64,000 nucleotides of DNA, from positions 248,001 to 312,000 of the forward strand of contig NZ_FPBF01000004.1 in the NCBI RefSeq assembly GCF_900116615.1, given 5' to 3'. This DNA comes from Algoriphagus locisalis. GTDB lineage: Bacteria; Bacteroidota; Bacteroidia; Cytophagales; Cyclobacteriaceae. Positions 17,233 through 26,470 of the stretch are shown here, in pieces; position 1 is the first letter of the stretch, and every line of letters starts with the position of its first letter. A program made the position numbers and the translations under genes. The notes beneath the pieces are model-generated. The model did not search any database. It saw nothing but the letters and a program-made list of their open reading frames with translations, and had not been told where the DNA came from.

Positions 17233-17293
17233 ACAAAAATTTACTATTTTGGCAAAAGTAAGGTTAATTTCCCAAAACCGAGATCAACACCCG

Positions 17294-18529
17294 ATGAACT
17301 GTAAAACAAGCCGACTCCTGATTTTTTTGATCCTCTTTGCAGGAAGTACATTTCCCACATTTGCACAAAAGACTTTAAGCAGTCTGAATCAGACACTTCG
17401 CTACTCCAGGTACTCAAGGTTGTCTTTAAAAGTCATTCCTATTAAGGTATCCGAGACGAGTTATAAACTTCAGTTGCAGGTAGAAAAAATCGAAGAAAAC
17501 CCTGTCTTCAATACTTTTAGTTTCACCTATTCCATTCTGGATAGCTATGAAGAGGAGATTCTTTCTGACAACACAATTATTTTAACTTCAGATGACCTCA
17601 AGTATGATACGGACAGGCATTGGGTTTTTGAAAAGACAATAGATATACCTGAAACCACGGAAACTTCCATTGCGCTTTTCACGGCGCTGGACACCAGACA
17701 GGGTGATGAATATTATTATTCTACAGATATCAAAAGTAGTTTCGTCTTCGATACACCGAGTTTTGGAGCCTATTATGCGAATTATGTGGGTTTTGATCAA
17801 AACTACCTGAACGCAGGCGAGTCCTTGCTTTTCCAATCCAACGATGGACCAACGCTGCACGGCTTTTACTACCCGATCAACCTTGAGGTTCCTTACCCGC
17901 CGATGGAGACCAAGCCCGCAGCAGTTCCAAGAGAATTAGAAGTGATAGATGAGGGTGATTTCTTGGAAAATGTCCCAAAATCATTTGATAAAATCGGATA
18001 TTATTTCATCCAAAGTGATACTTCAGCCAGCACAGGTTTGGTATTGAAAACTACCCATGAAGCTTTCCCAAAAGTGAAAGACTGGGACGAGATGGTGGAT
18101 ATGGTCACTTATATTTCCACCCGAAAAGAACACGAAGACTTGAAATCCGCCGAGGACAAAAAGAAGGCTCTAGATATGTACTGGCTCAGTTTGACCAAAA
18201 ATGCAGACACTGCCAAAGAGCTGATCCGGGAGTATTTCCGGCAGGTGGAATTCGCCAATTTATTGTTCACTGACTTCAAAGAAGGCTGGAAAACGGATAA
18301 AGGAATGGTCTATATCGTGATGGGGCCACCAGAGGAAGTGAACTTTTATTTGGACAGGGAAGTGTGGAGTTATGGAGGAACTAACGAGAGTTCAAGAATT
18401 CGCTTTACCTTTGCGCGGGTTAAAAACATACTTAGCCCTCACTATTACACCTTGAATCGCTCACGAGCTTATCAGCCGGTTTGGTTCAAAAACATATCCA
18501 TATGGAGAAGCGGAAAGATGGCTTTTTGA
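17294..18529 (+). CDS. GWxTD domain-containing secreted protein
   Basis: A 411-residue exported protein: signal peptide (about 1-25, ending TFAQ), beta-rich central part, and the C-terminal GWxTD domain (about 305-390) with the name motif in FKEGWKTDKGMVYIVMGPPEEV and the VWSYGG segment. GWxTD proteins are widespread in Bacteroidota; the molecular role is unknown. The ATG at 17294 was chosen over a TTG at 17249 because it begins directly before the basic n-region of the signal peptide. The last 28 bases overlap rlmB, so the two genes are co-transcribed. Confidence 0.88.
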   Translation: MNCKTSRLLIFLILFAGSTFPTFAQKTLSSLNQTLRYSRYSRLSLKVIPIKVSETSYKLQLQVEKIEENPVFNTFSFTYSILDSYEEEILSDNTIILTSDDLKYDTDRHWVFEKTIDIPETTETSIALFTALDTRQGDEYYYSTDIKSSFVFDTPSFGAYYANYVGFDQNYLNAGESLLFQSNDGPTLHGFYYPINLEVPYPPMETKPAAVPRELEVIDEGDFLENVPKSFDKIGYYFIQSDTSASTGLVLKTTHEAFPKVKDWDEMVDMVTYISTRKEHEDLKSAEDKKKALDMYWLSLTKNADTAKELIREYFRQVEFANLLFTDFKEGWKTDKGMVYIVMGPPEEVNFYLDREVWSYGGTNESSRIRFTFARVKNILSPHYYTLNRSRAYQPVWFKNISIWRSGKMAF

Positions 18530-19275
18530 TTGAAAAAGGCGAACACGAAAAAGACTTTATTTTTGGTACCCGAGCAGTGATGGAGTCCATCCACGCAGGA
18601 AAAGACATCGACAAAGTCTTGGTGCAAAAGGAGATCAACAACGACCTGATCAAGGAATTGCTGAAGCTTTGCAAAACAGAGAAAATCCCTGTTGTACGTG
18701 TACCAGAGGCAAAACTGAATAGAATCACGCGGAAAAACCATCAAGGTGTGGTAGCTCAGATGTCGTCCATAGAATACGCTTCGTTGGATCACGTGATCGA
18801 GAGTTGCTTCAATGTGGGAAAAGCTCCATTGATCTTGGTTTTGGATAGAATCACTGATGTAAGAAACTTTGGAGCCATCGCCAGAACGGCTGAATGTGCA
18901 GGGGTGGATGCCATCGTCATTCCTGAAAAAGGCAGTGCCCAAATCAACTCAGATGCGATCAAAACTTCTGTGGGAGCGTTAAATTTCCTTCCTGTAGTGC
19001 GGTCAAGAAATCTATTTTATACCTGTCGGGACCTTCAGAAATCCGGTTTGGTATTGGTAGCTATCACCGAAAAAACTGATAAAACCATGTATGACACCGA
19101 TTTTTCTGTTCCTGTTGCGATGGTTATGGGTTCGGAAGAAGATGGAATTTCTACAGAATTGATGGGAATAGTGGATGAAAAAGTGAAAATCCCTATGGCT
19201 GGTAGAATCGAAAGTTTGAATGTATCCGTATCTGCAGGAGTTGCTATTTACGAGGCTATCAGGCAGCGGAATTGA
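18502..19275 (+). CDS. rlmB: 23S rRNA (guanosine-2'-O-)-methyltransferase RlmB
   Basis: A 257-residue SpoU/TrmH-family enzyme that uses AdoMet to 2'-O-methylate a 23S rRNA guanosine. The N-terminal substrate-binding domain (about 15-90; FIFGTRAVMESIHAGKDIDKVL) is typical of RlmB. The SPOUT knot region has all three motifs: NFGAIARTAE, VMGSEEDGIS and IPMAGRIESLNVSVSAGVAIYE. The first ATG (18502) was chosen; it lies inside the 3' end of the GWxTD gene. A specific target nucleotide is inferred only from family identity. Confidence 0.92.
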   Translation: MEKRKDGFLIEKGEHEKDFIFGTRAVMESIHAGKDIDKVLVQKEINNDLIKELLKLCKTEKIPVVRVPEAKLNRITRKNHQGVVAQMSSIEYASLDHVIESCFNVGKAPLILVLDRITDVRNFGAIARTAECAGVDAIVIPEKGSAQINSDAIKTSVGALNFLPVVRSRNLFYTCRDLQKSGLVLVAITEKTDKTMYDTDFSVPVAMVMGSEEDGISTELMGIVDEKVKIPMAGRIESLNVSVSAGVAIYEAIRQRN

Positions 19276-19293
19276 GAATATAAAAAAGTGCAA

Positions 19294-19332
19294 AAGGGGA
19301 AGGGTTATATAAACTCTTCCCCTTTCTTTTTT
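19294..19332 (+). terminator. Rho-independent terminator after rlmB
   Basis: AAGGGGAAG (19294-19302) pairs with CTTCCCCTT (19316-19324), followed by TCTTTTTT. The right arm is the last coding part of the convergent manC gene (stop at 19305-19307), so this hairpin overlaps a coding sequence. Confidence 0.83.
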
Positions 19333-20375
19333 GCATTGGACACAAATTCGCGGAATTTCTTCTCCGCATCGAGTTTGCAGATCAATAGGACGTTATCTGT
19401 TTCATTCACCAGGTAGTTTTCCAAACCTTGAACGACAACAAGCTTATCACCTTTTACCTTGATGTAACTGTTTTTAGTTTCGTACAAAACAGCATTTGCT
19501 TCTACCACATTGTTTTCCTTATCCTTGTCCTTTAAGTCATAAAGACTGCTCCAAGACCCCAAATCTGACCAACCAAAATCTCCCAGAATAACATAAACCT
19601 GACTCGATTTTTCCATGATTCCATAGTCAATGGAAATACTTTTCATTTGGGTATAGGCAGCGGACACAAACTCGGCTTCTCCGGCTTTACCATAGAATTC
19701 TTTTCCTTCTTCAAACACCTCAGCCAAATCCGGCATGTGCTCTTCGAATGCCTCAATCAAACTCTTTGCTTTCCAGATAAACATCCCCGAATTCCATACA
19801 AAATCCCCACTTTCAATTAAGGTCTTTACTAATTTGGAATTTGGCTTTTCGATGAAAGTCTTCACCCTGTACACATGTGTATTTGGCTTTTCGATGTATT
19901 GGATGTATCCATACGCTATTTCGGGTCTGTTCGGCTTGATGCCAAGTGTGATTAATTTCCCGTCATTTGCCGCTTCTACCGCCTTCTGTAGGGTACGTTC
20001 AAACTTCTTTTCATGCAAAACCAAATGATCTGCAGGAGTTACAATGATAGTAGCGTCTGGGTCTTTGGAATAAATGCTATAGGTAGCATAGGCTATACAG
20101 GTTGCCGTGTTTTTACGCAAAGGCTCAGTCAATATCTGATGATCCTTAAGCTCTGGCAGCTGCTCTTTCACAATGGAAAGGTATTTTCTGTAAGTTATGA
20201 CCACAAACTGATCCGGTTCAGCTAGTTCAGCAAACCGATCAAAGGTCATTTGCAATAAGGTGCGCCCTGTCCCCAGTATATCCAAAAACTGCTTTGGTCG
20301 CTTTCTGCGGCTATAAGGCCAAAATCGCGACCCAATGCCGCCTGCCATAATTAAGATATAGGGTTTATTGTGCAT
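19305..20375 (-). CDS. manC: Mannose-1-phosphate guanylyltransferase
   Basis: This nucleotidyltransferase makes GDP-mannose from mannose 1-phosphate and GTP, a precursor for surface glycans. The N-terminal signature GGIGSRFWPYSRRKRPKQFL, the VVTPADHLV patch, FIEKPNSKLVKTL, and the GWSDLGSWSSLYDL segment are all present. At 356 residues it is the short, monofunctional form without the C-terminal phosphomannose isomerase domain. It starts 8 bases after the upstream kdsD-like gene, so the two form an envelope-sugar operon. Confidence is high for the enzyme class, slightly less for mannose over another sugar phosphate. Confidence 0.93.
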   Translation of the reverse strand: MHNKPYILIMAGGIGSRFWPYSRRKRPKQFLDILGTGRTLLQMTFDRFAELAEPDQFVVITYRKYLSIVKEQLPELKDHQILTEPLRKNTATCIAYATYSIYSKDPDATIIVTPADHLVLHEKKFERTLQKAVEAANDGKLITLGIKPNRPEIAYGYIQYIEKPNTHVYRVKTFIEKPNSKLVKTLIESGDFVWNSGMFIWKAKSLIEAFEEHMPDLAEVFEEGKEFYGKAGEAEFVSAAYTQMKSISIDYGIMEKSSQVYVILGDFGWSDLGSWSSLYDLKDKDKENNVVEANAVLYETKNSYIKVKGDKLVVVQGLENYLVNETDNVLLICKLDAEKKFREFVSNAKKKGEEFI

Positions 20376-20383
20376 GCTAAAAG

Positions 20384-21352
20384 TTAAACAATTCCTTCTT
20401 TCATCAATTCATGAATATGGACAAAACCTGCGATTTTCTCTCCATTCATAGCTACGAGTTGTGTGATATTATGATTTTTCATCATGTTCAACGCTCTGAT
20501 AGCATATTCTTGTGTGGAAATGGATTTAGGATTTACCGTCATAATATCCGAGGCTTTAAGCGACTGGATATCAAGAGATTTCTGAAGCATTCTCCGCAAA
20601 TCTCCGTCAGTAATAATCCCTTTCAAGTTGCCATCTTTATCTACTACTGAAGTAGCACCTAGTCTTTTCCCGGAAATCTCCATAATCACCTCCGCCAATC
20701 CGGCAGTCTCTGTGACTACAGGAATCTCATTGCTACCCAGTACATCTCCTACCCTAAGATACAGCTGCTTGCCCAAAGATCCTCCTGGATGATATCTCGC
20801 AAAGTCGTCGGAAGTAAAGCCTCTGGCTTCCAATAGACATACTGCCAAGGCATCTCCCAAAGCTAAATGTGCTGTGGTGCTGGTAGTCGGAGCCAGATTA
20901 TGTGGACAGGCTTCCTCTCCAATGGTAGCATTCAAAATATAATCTGCCTGCTCGGCTAAAAAACTTTTGGTGTTGCTCACGAGAGCCACTAGTTTGGACC
21001 CCAACTTTTTCATCATGGGAACCAGCACTTTGATCTCAGGAGTATTACCACTTTTGGAGATACAAATGATGATATCATCTTCCTGAATCATTCCCAAGTC
21101 ACCATGAATAGCATCAGCTGCATGCATGAAAATGGCAGGAGTGCCTGTAGAATTTAGGGTAGCCACTATCTTATTGGCAATAAGCGCACTTTTACCCACT
21201 CCGGTGATTACCACTCTACCTTTTGAGACCAAAATATACTCCACACAGGCTTCAAAATCGCCATCTAAAAAATCAACAAGATTTAACACGGCCTGAGCCT
21301 CGTTTTGCAACACCCTCGTGGCTGTATTTCTAATATTTTTAGCTAAATTCAA
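20384..21352 (-). CDS. kdsD: KpsF/GutQ-type arabinose-5-phosphate isomerase
   Basis: This 322-residue sugar-phosphate isomerase converts ribulose 5-phosphate to arabinose 5-phosphate, the first step to KDO of lipopolysaccharide. The SIS domain (about 35-170) has GVGKSALIANKI and the HAADAIHGDLGMI segment with an active-site His, plus PTTSTTAHLALGDALAV; two CBS domains follow (about 205-322). Order and length match KdsD/KpsF. It is the first gene of the kdsD-manC pair and diverges from recQ with about 97 bases to the inferred recQ start. Confidence 0.94.
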   Translation of the reverse strand: MNLAKNIRNTATRVLQNEAQAVLNLVDFLDGDFEACVEYILVSKGRVVITGVGKSALIANKIVATLNSTGTPAIFMHAADAIHGDLGMIQEDDIIICISKSGNTPEIKVLVPMMKKLGSKLVALVSNTKSFLAEQADYILNATIGEEACPHNLAPTTSTTAHLALGDALAVCLLEARGFTSDDFARYHPGGSLGKQLYLRVGDVLGSNEIPVVTETAGLAEVIMEISGKRLGATSVVDKDGNLKGIITDGDLRRMLQKSLDIQSLKASDIMTVNPKSISTQEYAIRALNMMKNHNITQLVAMNGEKIAGFVHIHELMKEGIV

Positions 21353-21371
21353 TTTTACCTGCGTTTATAAC

Positions 21372-21379
21372 TAATTTTG
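21372..21379 (+). promoter_or_regulatory. Candidate -7 box upstream of recQ
   Basis: TAATTTTG fits TAnnTTTG exactly. If used, transcription starts near 21386, which is downstream of the only TTG at 21377 and so favours the GTG at 21449 as recQ start. No convincing -33 box was found. Confidence 0.4.
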
Positions 21380-21448
21380 AACCTGGGTATAAATGTAATA
21401 AATCATTCCTGTTTACAGGCTTTAGTTACCCTTTTAGCCCCTCAACAA

Positions 21449-23626
21449 GTGGAAGAAAAAGTAAAAGCAGATCTTAAAAAAATCTTTGGATTCAGTCAAT
21501 TCCGTGGAAATCAGGAATTGATCGTGGATAACTTGCTTAATAAGCGGAATACTTTCGTCATCATGCCTACGGGCGCTGGCAAATCTTTGTGCTACCAATT
21601 GCCCGCCGTTATCAAGGACGGGACAGCTATAGTCATTTCTCCTTTGATTGCTTTGATGAAAAATCAAGTCGATCAACTGCAAGCGCTAGGAATAAATGCC
21701 CATTTCCTTAATTCTACGCTGAATAAATCTGAGGCAACACGAGTCAAAAGTGAGGTTCGAAGTAAAAAGACCAAACTGCTCTATGTCGCTCCAGAATCGC
21801 TGACAAAGGAGGAAAATGTCGAGTTCCTCAAATCTGTGGAACTTAGTTTTGTAGCCATAGATGAAGCGCATTGTATCTCAGAATGGGGTCATGACTTCCG
21901 GCCTGAGTACCGGAGGATCAAGTCCATTATCGCGCAAATCGCTCCTGATTTACCAATAATCGCACTGACTGCCACTGCTACGCCAAAGGTGCAGCAGGAC
22001 ATCCAGCGTAACCTTCAGATGGAAGAGGCCGATTTATTCAAATCTTCATTCAACAGAACCAACCTTTTCTATGAGGTTCGTCCCAAGGTTAAGAATGATT
22101 CGAAGAGGGATCTGATCAAATTCATCAAAGGACACAAAGGAAAGTCAGGAATTATCTATTGCCTCAGCCGAAAGAAAGTTGAAGAAATAGCACAACTACT
22201 CCAGGTCAATCAAGTCAATGCAGCGCCCTATCACGCAGGGCTGGATTCCTCCGTTCGGATCAAAACCCAGGACGATTTCCTCAATGAAGAACTGGATGTA
22301 ATCGTAGCAACTATTGCCTTTGGGATGGGAATCGACAAACCCGATGTGCGCTATGTTATCCACTATGATGTGCCCAAATCGCTAGAGGGATATTATCAGG
22401 AAACCGGCAGAGCTGGTCGCGACGGACTAGAAGGTCATTGCCTCATGTTCTACCGATACGAGGACATCATCAAGCTGGACAAATTCAATAAGGACAAACC
22501 GGTCACAGAGCGGGAAAACGCCAAACTTCTGTTGCAAGAAATGGCAGCTTACTCTGAGACGGGCGTATGTAGAAGAAAATTCATCCTTAATTACTTCGGA
22601 GAAACGATGGACGATGATTGTGGCTTTTGCGACAATTGTAAGCGCCATCGAGAGACATTCGAAGGAATGGATATGGTCACCACTGTACTGGAAGCGGCAC
22701 AGCAAACGAATGAGCGCTTTGGCTTGGATCATTTGGTAAAAGTGATTGTGGGAGAATCGACAGATTACGTGTTAAGCTATTCGCACGACAAATTGCCTGT
22801 CTTCGCTAAAGGAAAGGAATCCTCGGAAAAAACCTGGATTGGAGTGATTCGTCAGGTGATGATTCTAAATATGCTTGAAAAAGATATCGAGAATTATGGT
22901 ATCCTCAAATTAACGCCAAAAGGCAAAGATTTTCTCGATGCTCCCTTTGAACTAGAACTGCACCATGACCACGACTTCGCTGCAGAAGTAGAAACCGGGC
23001 AGGCAGAAATCGACATTAATATGGGGATTTCTTATGACGAAAAGTTATTTGAACTGTTAAAAGCAGAACGGAAAAAAGTCGCCCGTACCAAAGGACTTCC
23101 ACCATATGTGATCTTTCAGGACCCTTCTTTGGAAGAAATGGCTACAGTCTATCCTACCACACGCGAGGAGCTTGCGCAAATCATTGGCGTAGGTATGGGA
23201 AAAGTCGTTAAATTCGGGTCTTCGTTCCTGAAACTCATAGCGAGCTATGTGGAGGAAAATGAGATTGAGACCGCATCAGATGTGGTAGTAAAATCATCCG
23301 GAACCAGATCCAAAGTAAAGATTTCAATTATCCAGCAGATCGACCGCAAGGTAGGCTTGGACGAGGTAGCAGAAAACCTCAACATGAGTATGAGTGACTT
23401 GCTCCATGAAATAGAGCAGATCATTTATAGCGGAACTAAACTAAATATAGATTACTACATAGAGGCCATCATGGACGAAGACCGGGAGGATATGCTCCAC
23501 GATTACTTCATGAATGCCAGCAGTGATCAGATCAAAGCAGCCTTAGAGGAACTTGAAGATGAGGACTTTGCAGAAGATGAACTGCGGGTTTATCGTATCA
23601 AATTCATCTCAGAGCATGCGAATTAA
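21449..23626 (+). CDS. recQ: ATP-dependent DNA helicase RecQ
   Basis: RecQ unwinds forked and gapped DNA in recombination and repair. Helicase motifs are visible: MPTGAGKSLCYQLPA (Walker A), DEAHCISEWGHDFRPEY, ALTATATPKV, and GIIYCLSRKK through QETGRAGRDG. The zinc-binding RQC part follows (CRRKFILNYFGE, then CGFCDNCKRH), then winged helix, HRDC (about 545-625) and a further C-terminal helix-turn-helix-like extension, so it is longer than the E. coli enzyme, as usual in Bacteroidota. No ATG precedes the conserved domain. The GTG at 21449 gives MEEKVKADLKK; a TTG at 21377 would add 24 residues but overlaps a promoter-like box. purD follows after 14 bases. Confidence 0.93.
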   Translation: MEEKVKADLKKIFGFSQFRGNQELIVDNLLNKRNTFVIMPTGAGKSLCYQLPAVIKDGTAIVISPLIALMKNQVDQLQALGINAHFLNSTLNKSEATRVKSEVRSKKTKLLYVAPESLTKEENVEFLKSVELSFVAIDEAHCISEWGHDFRPEYRRIKSIIAQIAPDLPIIALTATATPKVQQDIQRNLQMEEADLFKSSFNRTNLFYEVRPKVKNDSKRDLIKFIKGHKGKSGIIYCLSRKKVEEIAQLLQVNQVNAAPYHAGLDSSVRIKTQDDFLNEELDVIVATIAFGMGIDKPDVRYVIHYDVPKSLEGYYQETGRAGRDGLEGHCLMFYRYEDIIKLDKFNKDKPVTERENAKLLLQEMAAYSETGVCRRKFILNYFGETMDDDCGFCDNCKRHRETFEGMDMVTTVLEAAQQTNERFGLDHLVKVIVGESTDYVLSYSHDKLPVFAKGKESSEKTWIGVIRQVMILNMLEKDIENYGILKLTPKGKDFLDAPFELELHHDHDFAAEVETGQAEIDINMGISYDEKLFELLKAERKKVARTKGLPPYVIFQDPSLEEMATVYPTTREELAQIIGVGMGKVVKFGSSFLKLIASYVEENEIETASDVVVKSSGTRSKVKISIIQQIDRKVGLDEVAENLNMSMSDLLHEIEQIIYSGTKLNIDYYIEAIMDEDREDMLHDYFMNASSDQIKAALEELEDEDFAEDELRVYRIKFISEHAN

Positions 23627-23640
23627 CTTGAATTGAGTCA

Positions 23641-24927
23641 ATGAATATACTCTTATTAGGGAGCGGGGGCAGAGAACATGCTTTCGCCTGGAAGATCGTA
23701 CAAAGCACCAACTGTACCCAATTATACGTAGCTCCGGGAAATGCCGGCACAGAAAGCATAGCTACTAACGTCGCGATCAGCATCACTGATTTTGACGCGA
23801 TCCGGGATTTTATCACCTCTAAAGATATCGCACTTGTAGTTGTAGGCCCGGAAGAGCCTTTGGTGAAAGGCATTGTAGATTTCCTACAAAATCAACCTGA
23901 AACCGCAGCTATTCCGGTGGTAGGGCCTTCTCAACTTGGTGCTACGCTGGAAGGAAGCAAGGACTTCTCCAAGAGATTTATGCAGCGAAACAATGTGCCT
24001 ACAGCTGCCTATGAAACCTTCACCGCAGATCAATTGGAGGCAGGACTAGCTTATTTGGATAGTCAAAATCTACCAATCGTATTGAAGGCAGACGGACTTG
24101 CTGCCGGCAAAGGTGTACTGATTTGCTTGACGCTCGAAGAAGCTAAAGCCTCTTTGAAAGAAATGTTATTGGATCAGAAGTTCGGTGAAGCTTCTTCCAA
24201 AGTTGTGATTGAAGAATTTTTGACAGGAATCGAATTGTCTGTTTTTGTGGCAACTGATGGCAAAAACTATAAGATTTTGCCGGAGGCGAAAGACTATAAG
24301 CGCATCGGAGAAGGAGATACAGGATTGAATACAGGAGGAATGGGAGCTGTCAGCCCGGTTATTTTCGCAGACGAGGCCTTTATGGCCAAAGTAGAAGAGA
24401 AAGTAGTTAAACCAACAGTAGATGGGTTGGCAAAAGAAAACATTCCCTACAAAGGATTCTTATTCATTGGGCTGATGAATAAAGACGGCGAGCCACACGT
24501 TATCGAATACAATGTGCGTATGGGCGACCCAGAGACAGAAGCAGTCCTTCCTAGAATTGAAAGTGACTTTTTGGCTTTGCTTCATGGCATCGGCACTGGA
24601 ACACTGGATAGTTATGAATTAAAAATCTCTCCAGATTACGCTACTACAGTAGTAATGGTAAGTGGAGGATATCCTGGTTCATATGAAAAAGGGAAAGTTA
24701 TTTCTCTGCCTGATACGGTGCAGGGAGCGGAGATTTTCCATGCAGGTACAGGAAGAAATGAATCAGGAGAATTAGTCAACCAAGGTGGTCGGGTAATCGC
24801 TGTAACAGGTAAAGGGGAATCATTGCAAGAAGCCTTGAGCAATGCCTTTGCAACGGTAAAAGGTATCAATTGGGATCAAGCCTACTACCGAAAGGATATC
24901 GGAATGGATATCCTGAACTTAATGTAA
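23641..24927 (+). CDS. purD: Phosphoribosylamine-glycine ligase
   Basis: PurD (GARS) joins 5-phosphoribosylamine and glycine using ATP in the second step of purine synthesis. The 428-residue protein shows the N-domain GSGGREHAFAW, VVGPEEPLV, the ATP-grasp part with LKADGLAAGKGVLI and IEEFLTGIELSVFV, the metal/ATP site IEYNVRMGDPETEAVLPR and the C-terminal VVMVSGGYPG segment. Length is normal. It lies between recQ (gap 14) and ricT (gap 43) on the same strand. A weak hairpin (CAGGGC/GCCCCTG around 24945-24960) lies in the second gap. Confidence 0.98.
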   Translation: MNILLLGSGGREHAFAWKIVQSTNCTQLYVAPGNAGTESIATNVAISITDFDAIRDFITSKDIALVVVGPEEPLVKGIVDFLQNQPETAAIPVVGPSQLGATLEGSKDFSKRFMQRNNVPTAAYETFTADQLEAGLAYLDSQNLPIVLKADGLAAGKGVLICLTLEEAKASLKEMLLDQKFGEASSKVVIEEFLTGIELSVFVATDGKNYKILPEAKDYKRIGEGDTGLNTGGMGAVSPVIFADEAFMAKVEEKVVKPTVDGLAKENIPYKGFLFIGLMNKDGEPHVIEYNVRMGDPETEAVLPRIESDFLALLHGIGTGTLDSYELKISPDYATTVVMVSGGYPGSYEKGKVISLPDTVQGAEIFHAGTGRNESGELVNQGGRVIAVTGKGESLQEALSNAFATVKGINWDQAYYRKDIGMDILNLM

Positions 24928-24970
24928 TTAAACCCAAAACTAACCAGGGCTTTGCCCCTGTCTATATATT

Positions 24971-26470
24971 ATGTCTGGATGTAGCACATGCTCAACCTCC
25001 TCCGGAGGAACCGGAGGTTGCCAAAGTAACGGCAGCTGCGGGACGAGTGATTGTAATAAAATGAATGTCTTCGATTGGCTATCTCACATGGGAATTCCCG
25101 AGGTGGACAACTTTGACATTGTAGAAGTAAAATTCAAAGGCGGAAGAAAAGAATACTACCGAAATGTAGATTTCCTCGCTTTAAACACCGGTGATCCTGT
25201 CGTTGTGGACGTTCCAAGCGGACATCACATTGGCTATGTATCCCTTCAGGGCGAACTTGTTCGTCTGCAAATGCAAAAAAGAAAAATCAGGAATGACGAT
25301 GAAATCCTGAGAATATACCGTGTCGCCAATCAAAAGGACATGGAAAAGTGGGGAGAAGCCCAAAATCGGGAAATTCCAACTCTTTATCGTTGCCGTCAGA
25401 TTGTAGAGGAATTTGGGCTAAAGATGAAAATGTCCGATATAGAATATCAGGCAGATAATTCTAAAGCTACTTTCTATTACTCTGCAGATGACCGGGTTGA
25501 TTTCCGTGAACTCATCAAAGCTCTTGCTGGAGAATTCAGAATCCGCATTGAGATGCGTCAAATCAGCCTAAGGCAAGAAGCAGGAAGACTCGGTGGAATC
25601 GGAGTCTGCGGTAGAGAGCTGTGCTGTTCTACCTGGCTGGTTGACTTCAAAAATGTAAGTACTTCAGCTGCACGATACCAAAACCTATCTCTGAACCCTG
25701 GGAAACTAAGCGGACAGTGCGGCAGACTGAAATGCTGTCTAAACTATGAGTTAGATACATACATGGATGCGATCAAAGACATTCCATCTATAGATCGTCC
25801 TCTTCAGACAGAATCAGGCCCAGCCAAACTTCAGAAAACGGATATTTTCCGCAAGCTGATGTGGTTTAGCTATAACAATGATAACGACTGGCATAGCATC
25901 ACTTGTGAGCGGGTAAAAGAGATCCTTGCAATCAATGAGAAAGGCAAAAAAGTTTTTACTCTTCAGTATAATGAAGCTTCTGAAATTGAAGATTTAGCAG
26001 CTAAATCAACACGGGAACTGGAACTTTTGGATAAAAAGTTTGCCTCCACTAGCCCTAAACGCAAGAAGAAGCCTCGCCCACAAAATAGAAATTCGGGTGG
26101 AAATAGGAATCAACAAGCTTCGAATAAGCCTGATTCCAAACCAAACAAACCTGAAGCTCAGCAGAATGCTAATCAAGGTTCAAGACCAGCGGGTGATCAA
26201 CCTAAAAAGCGTAGAAATAAAAACAGGAATAAGCCTAGAAACCCTGATGCTAATGCTGGGCAAGCTACAGCACCTCAACCTCAGCAGCCAAAAGCACCAA
26301 ATGGCCCTCCAAAAAGGCAAAATGTGCAAAAGCCAAAAGCTAATGACGGAAACCAGGGGAATGCTGCAAATGCAAATACCGGAGATGCTAAGCCAAAACC
26401 GCAGGGAAAAAAGAAATTCCCTCCACGAAAGAATCAAGGACCAAATCCAAATAAACCAGGGAATGAATAA
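24971..26470 (+). CDS. ricT: RicT/PSP1-domain protein
   Basis: A 499-residue protein with the PSP1 domain (about 90-290) of the RicT/YaaT family, which in Bacillus forms an iron-sulfur complex with RicA and RicF that affects RNA maturation. Cysteine pairs in the conserved part are GVCGRELCCSTW and SGQCGRLKCCLNYELD; a further cysteine-rich N-terminus (C4, C7, C17, C23, C28) precedes it. Residues about 355-499 are a low-complexity tail of Lys, Pro, Gln, Asn and Gly, expected to be disordered and basic, maybe RNA-binding. It overlaps gldH by 8 bases. The start was chosen for the Cys-rich N-terminus. Confidence 0.9.
   Translation: MSGCSTCSTSSGGTGGCQSNGSCGTSDCNKMNVFDWLSHMGIPEVDNFDIVEVKFKGGRKEYYRNVDFLALNTGDPVVVDVPSGHHIGYVSLQGELVRLQMQKRKIRNDDEILRIYRVANQKDMEKWGEAQNREIPTLYRCRQIVEEFGLKMKMSDIEYQADNSKATFYYSADDRVDFRELIKALAGEFRIRIEMRQISLRQEAGRLGGIGVCGRELCCSTWLVDFKNVSTSAARYQNLSLNPGKLSGQCGRLKCCLNYELDTYMDAIKDIPSIDRPLQTESGPAKLQKTDIFRKLMWFSYNNDNDWHSITCERVKEILAINEKGKKVFTLQYNEASEIEDLAAKSTRELELLDKKFASTSPKRKKKPRPQNRNSGGNRNQQASNKPDSKPNKPEAQQNANQGSRPAGDQPKKRRNKNRNKPRNPDANAGQATAPQPQQPKAPNGPPKRQNVQKPKANDGNQGNAANANTGDAKPKPQGKKKFPPRKNQGPNPNKPGNE

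Noticed and set aside
24940..24962. Possible attenuator or riboswitch between purD and ricT
   Set aside because: Only a weak CAGGGC/GCCCCTG hairpin with a bulge is present and no known riboswitch core was recognised.
26040..26462. Extended reading of gldH starting far upstream inside ricT
   Set aside because: The long form is Lys/Gln-rich shadow sequence from the ricT tail; the ATG at 26463 begins a proper lipoprotein signal.
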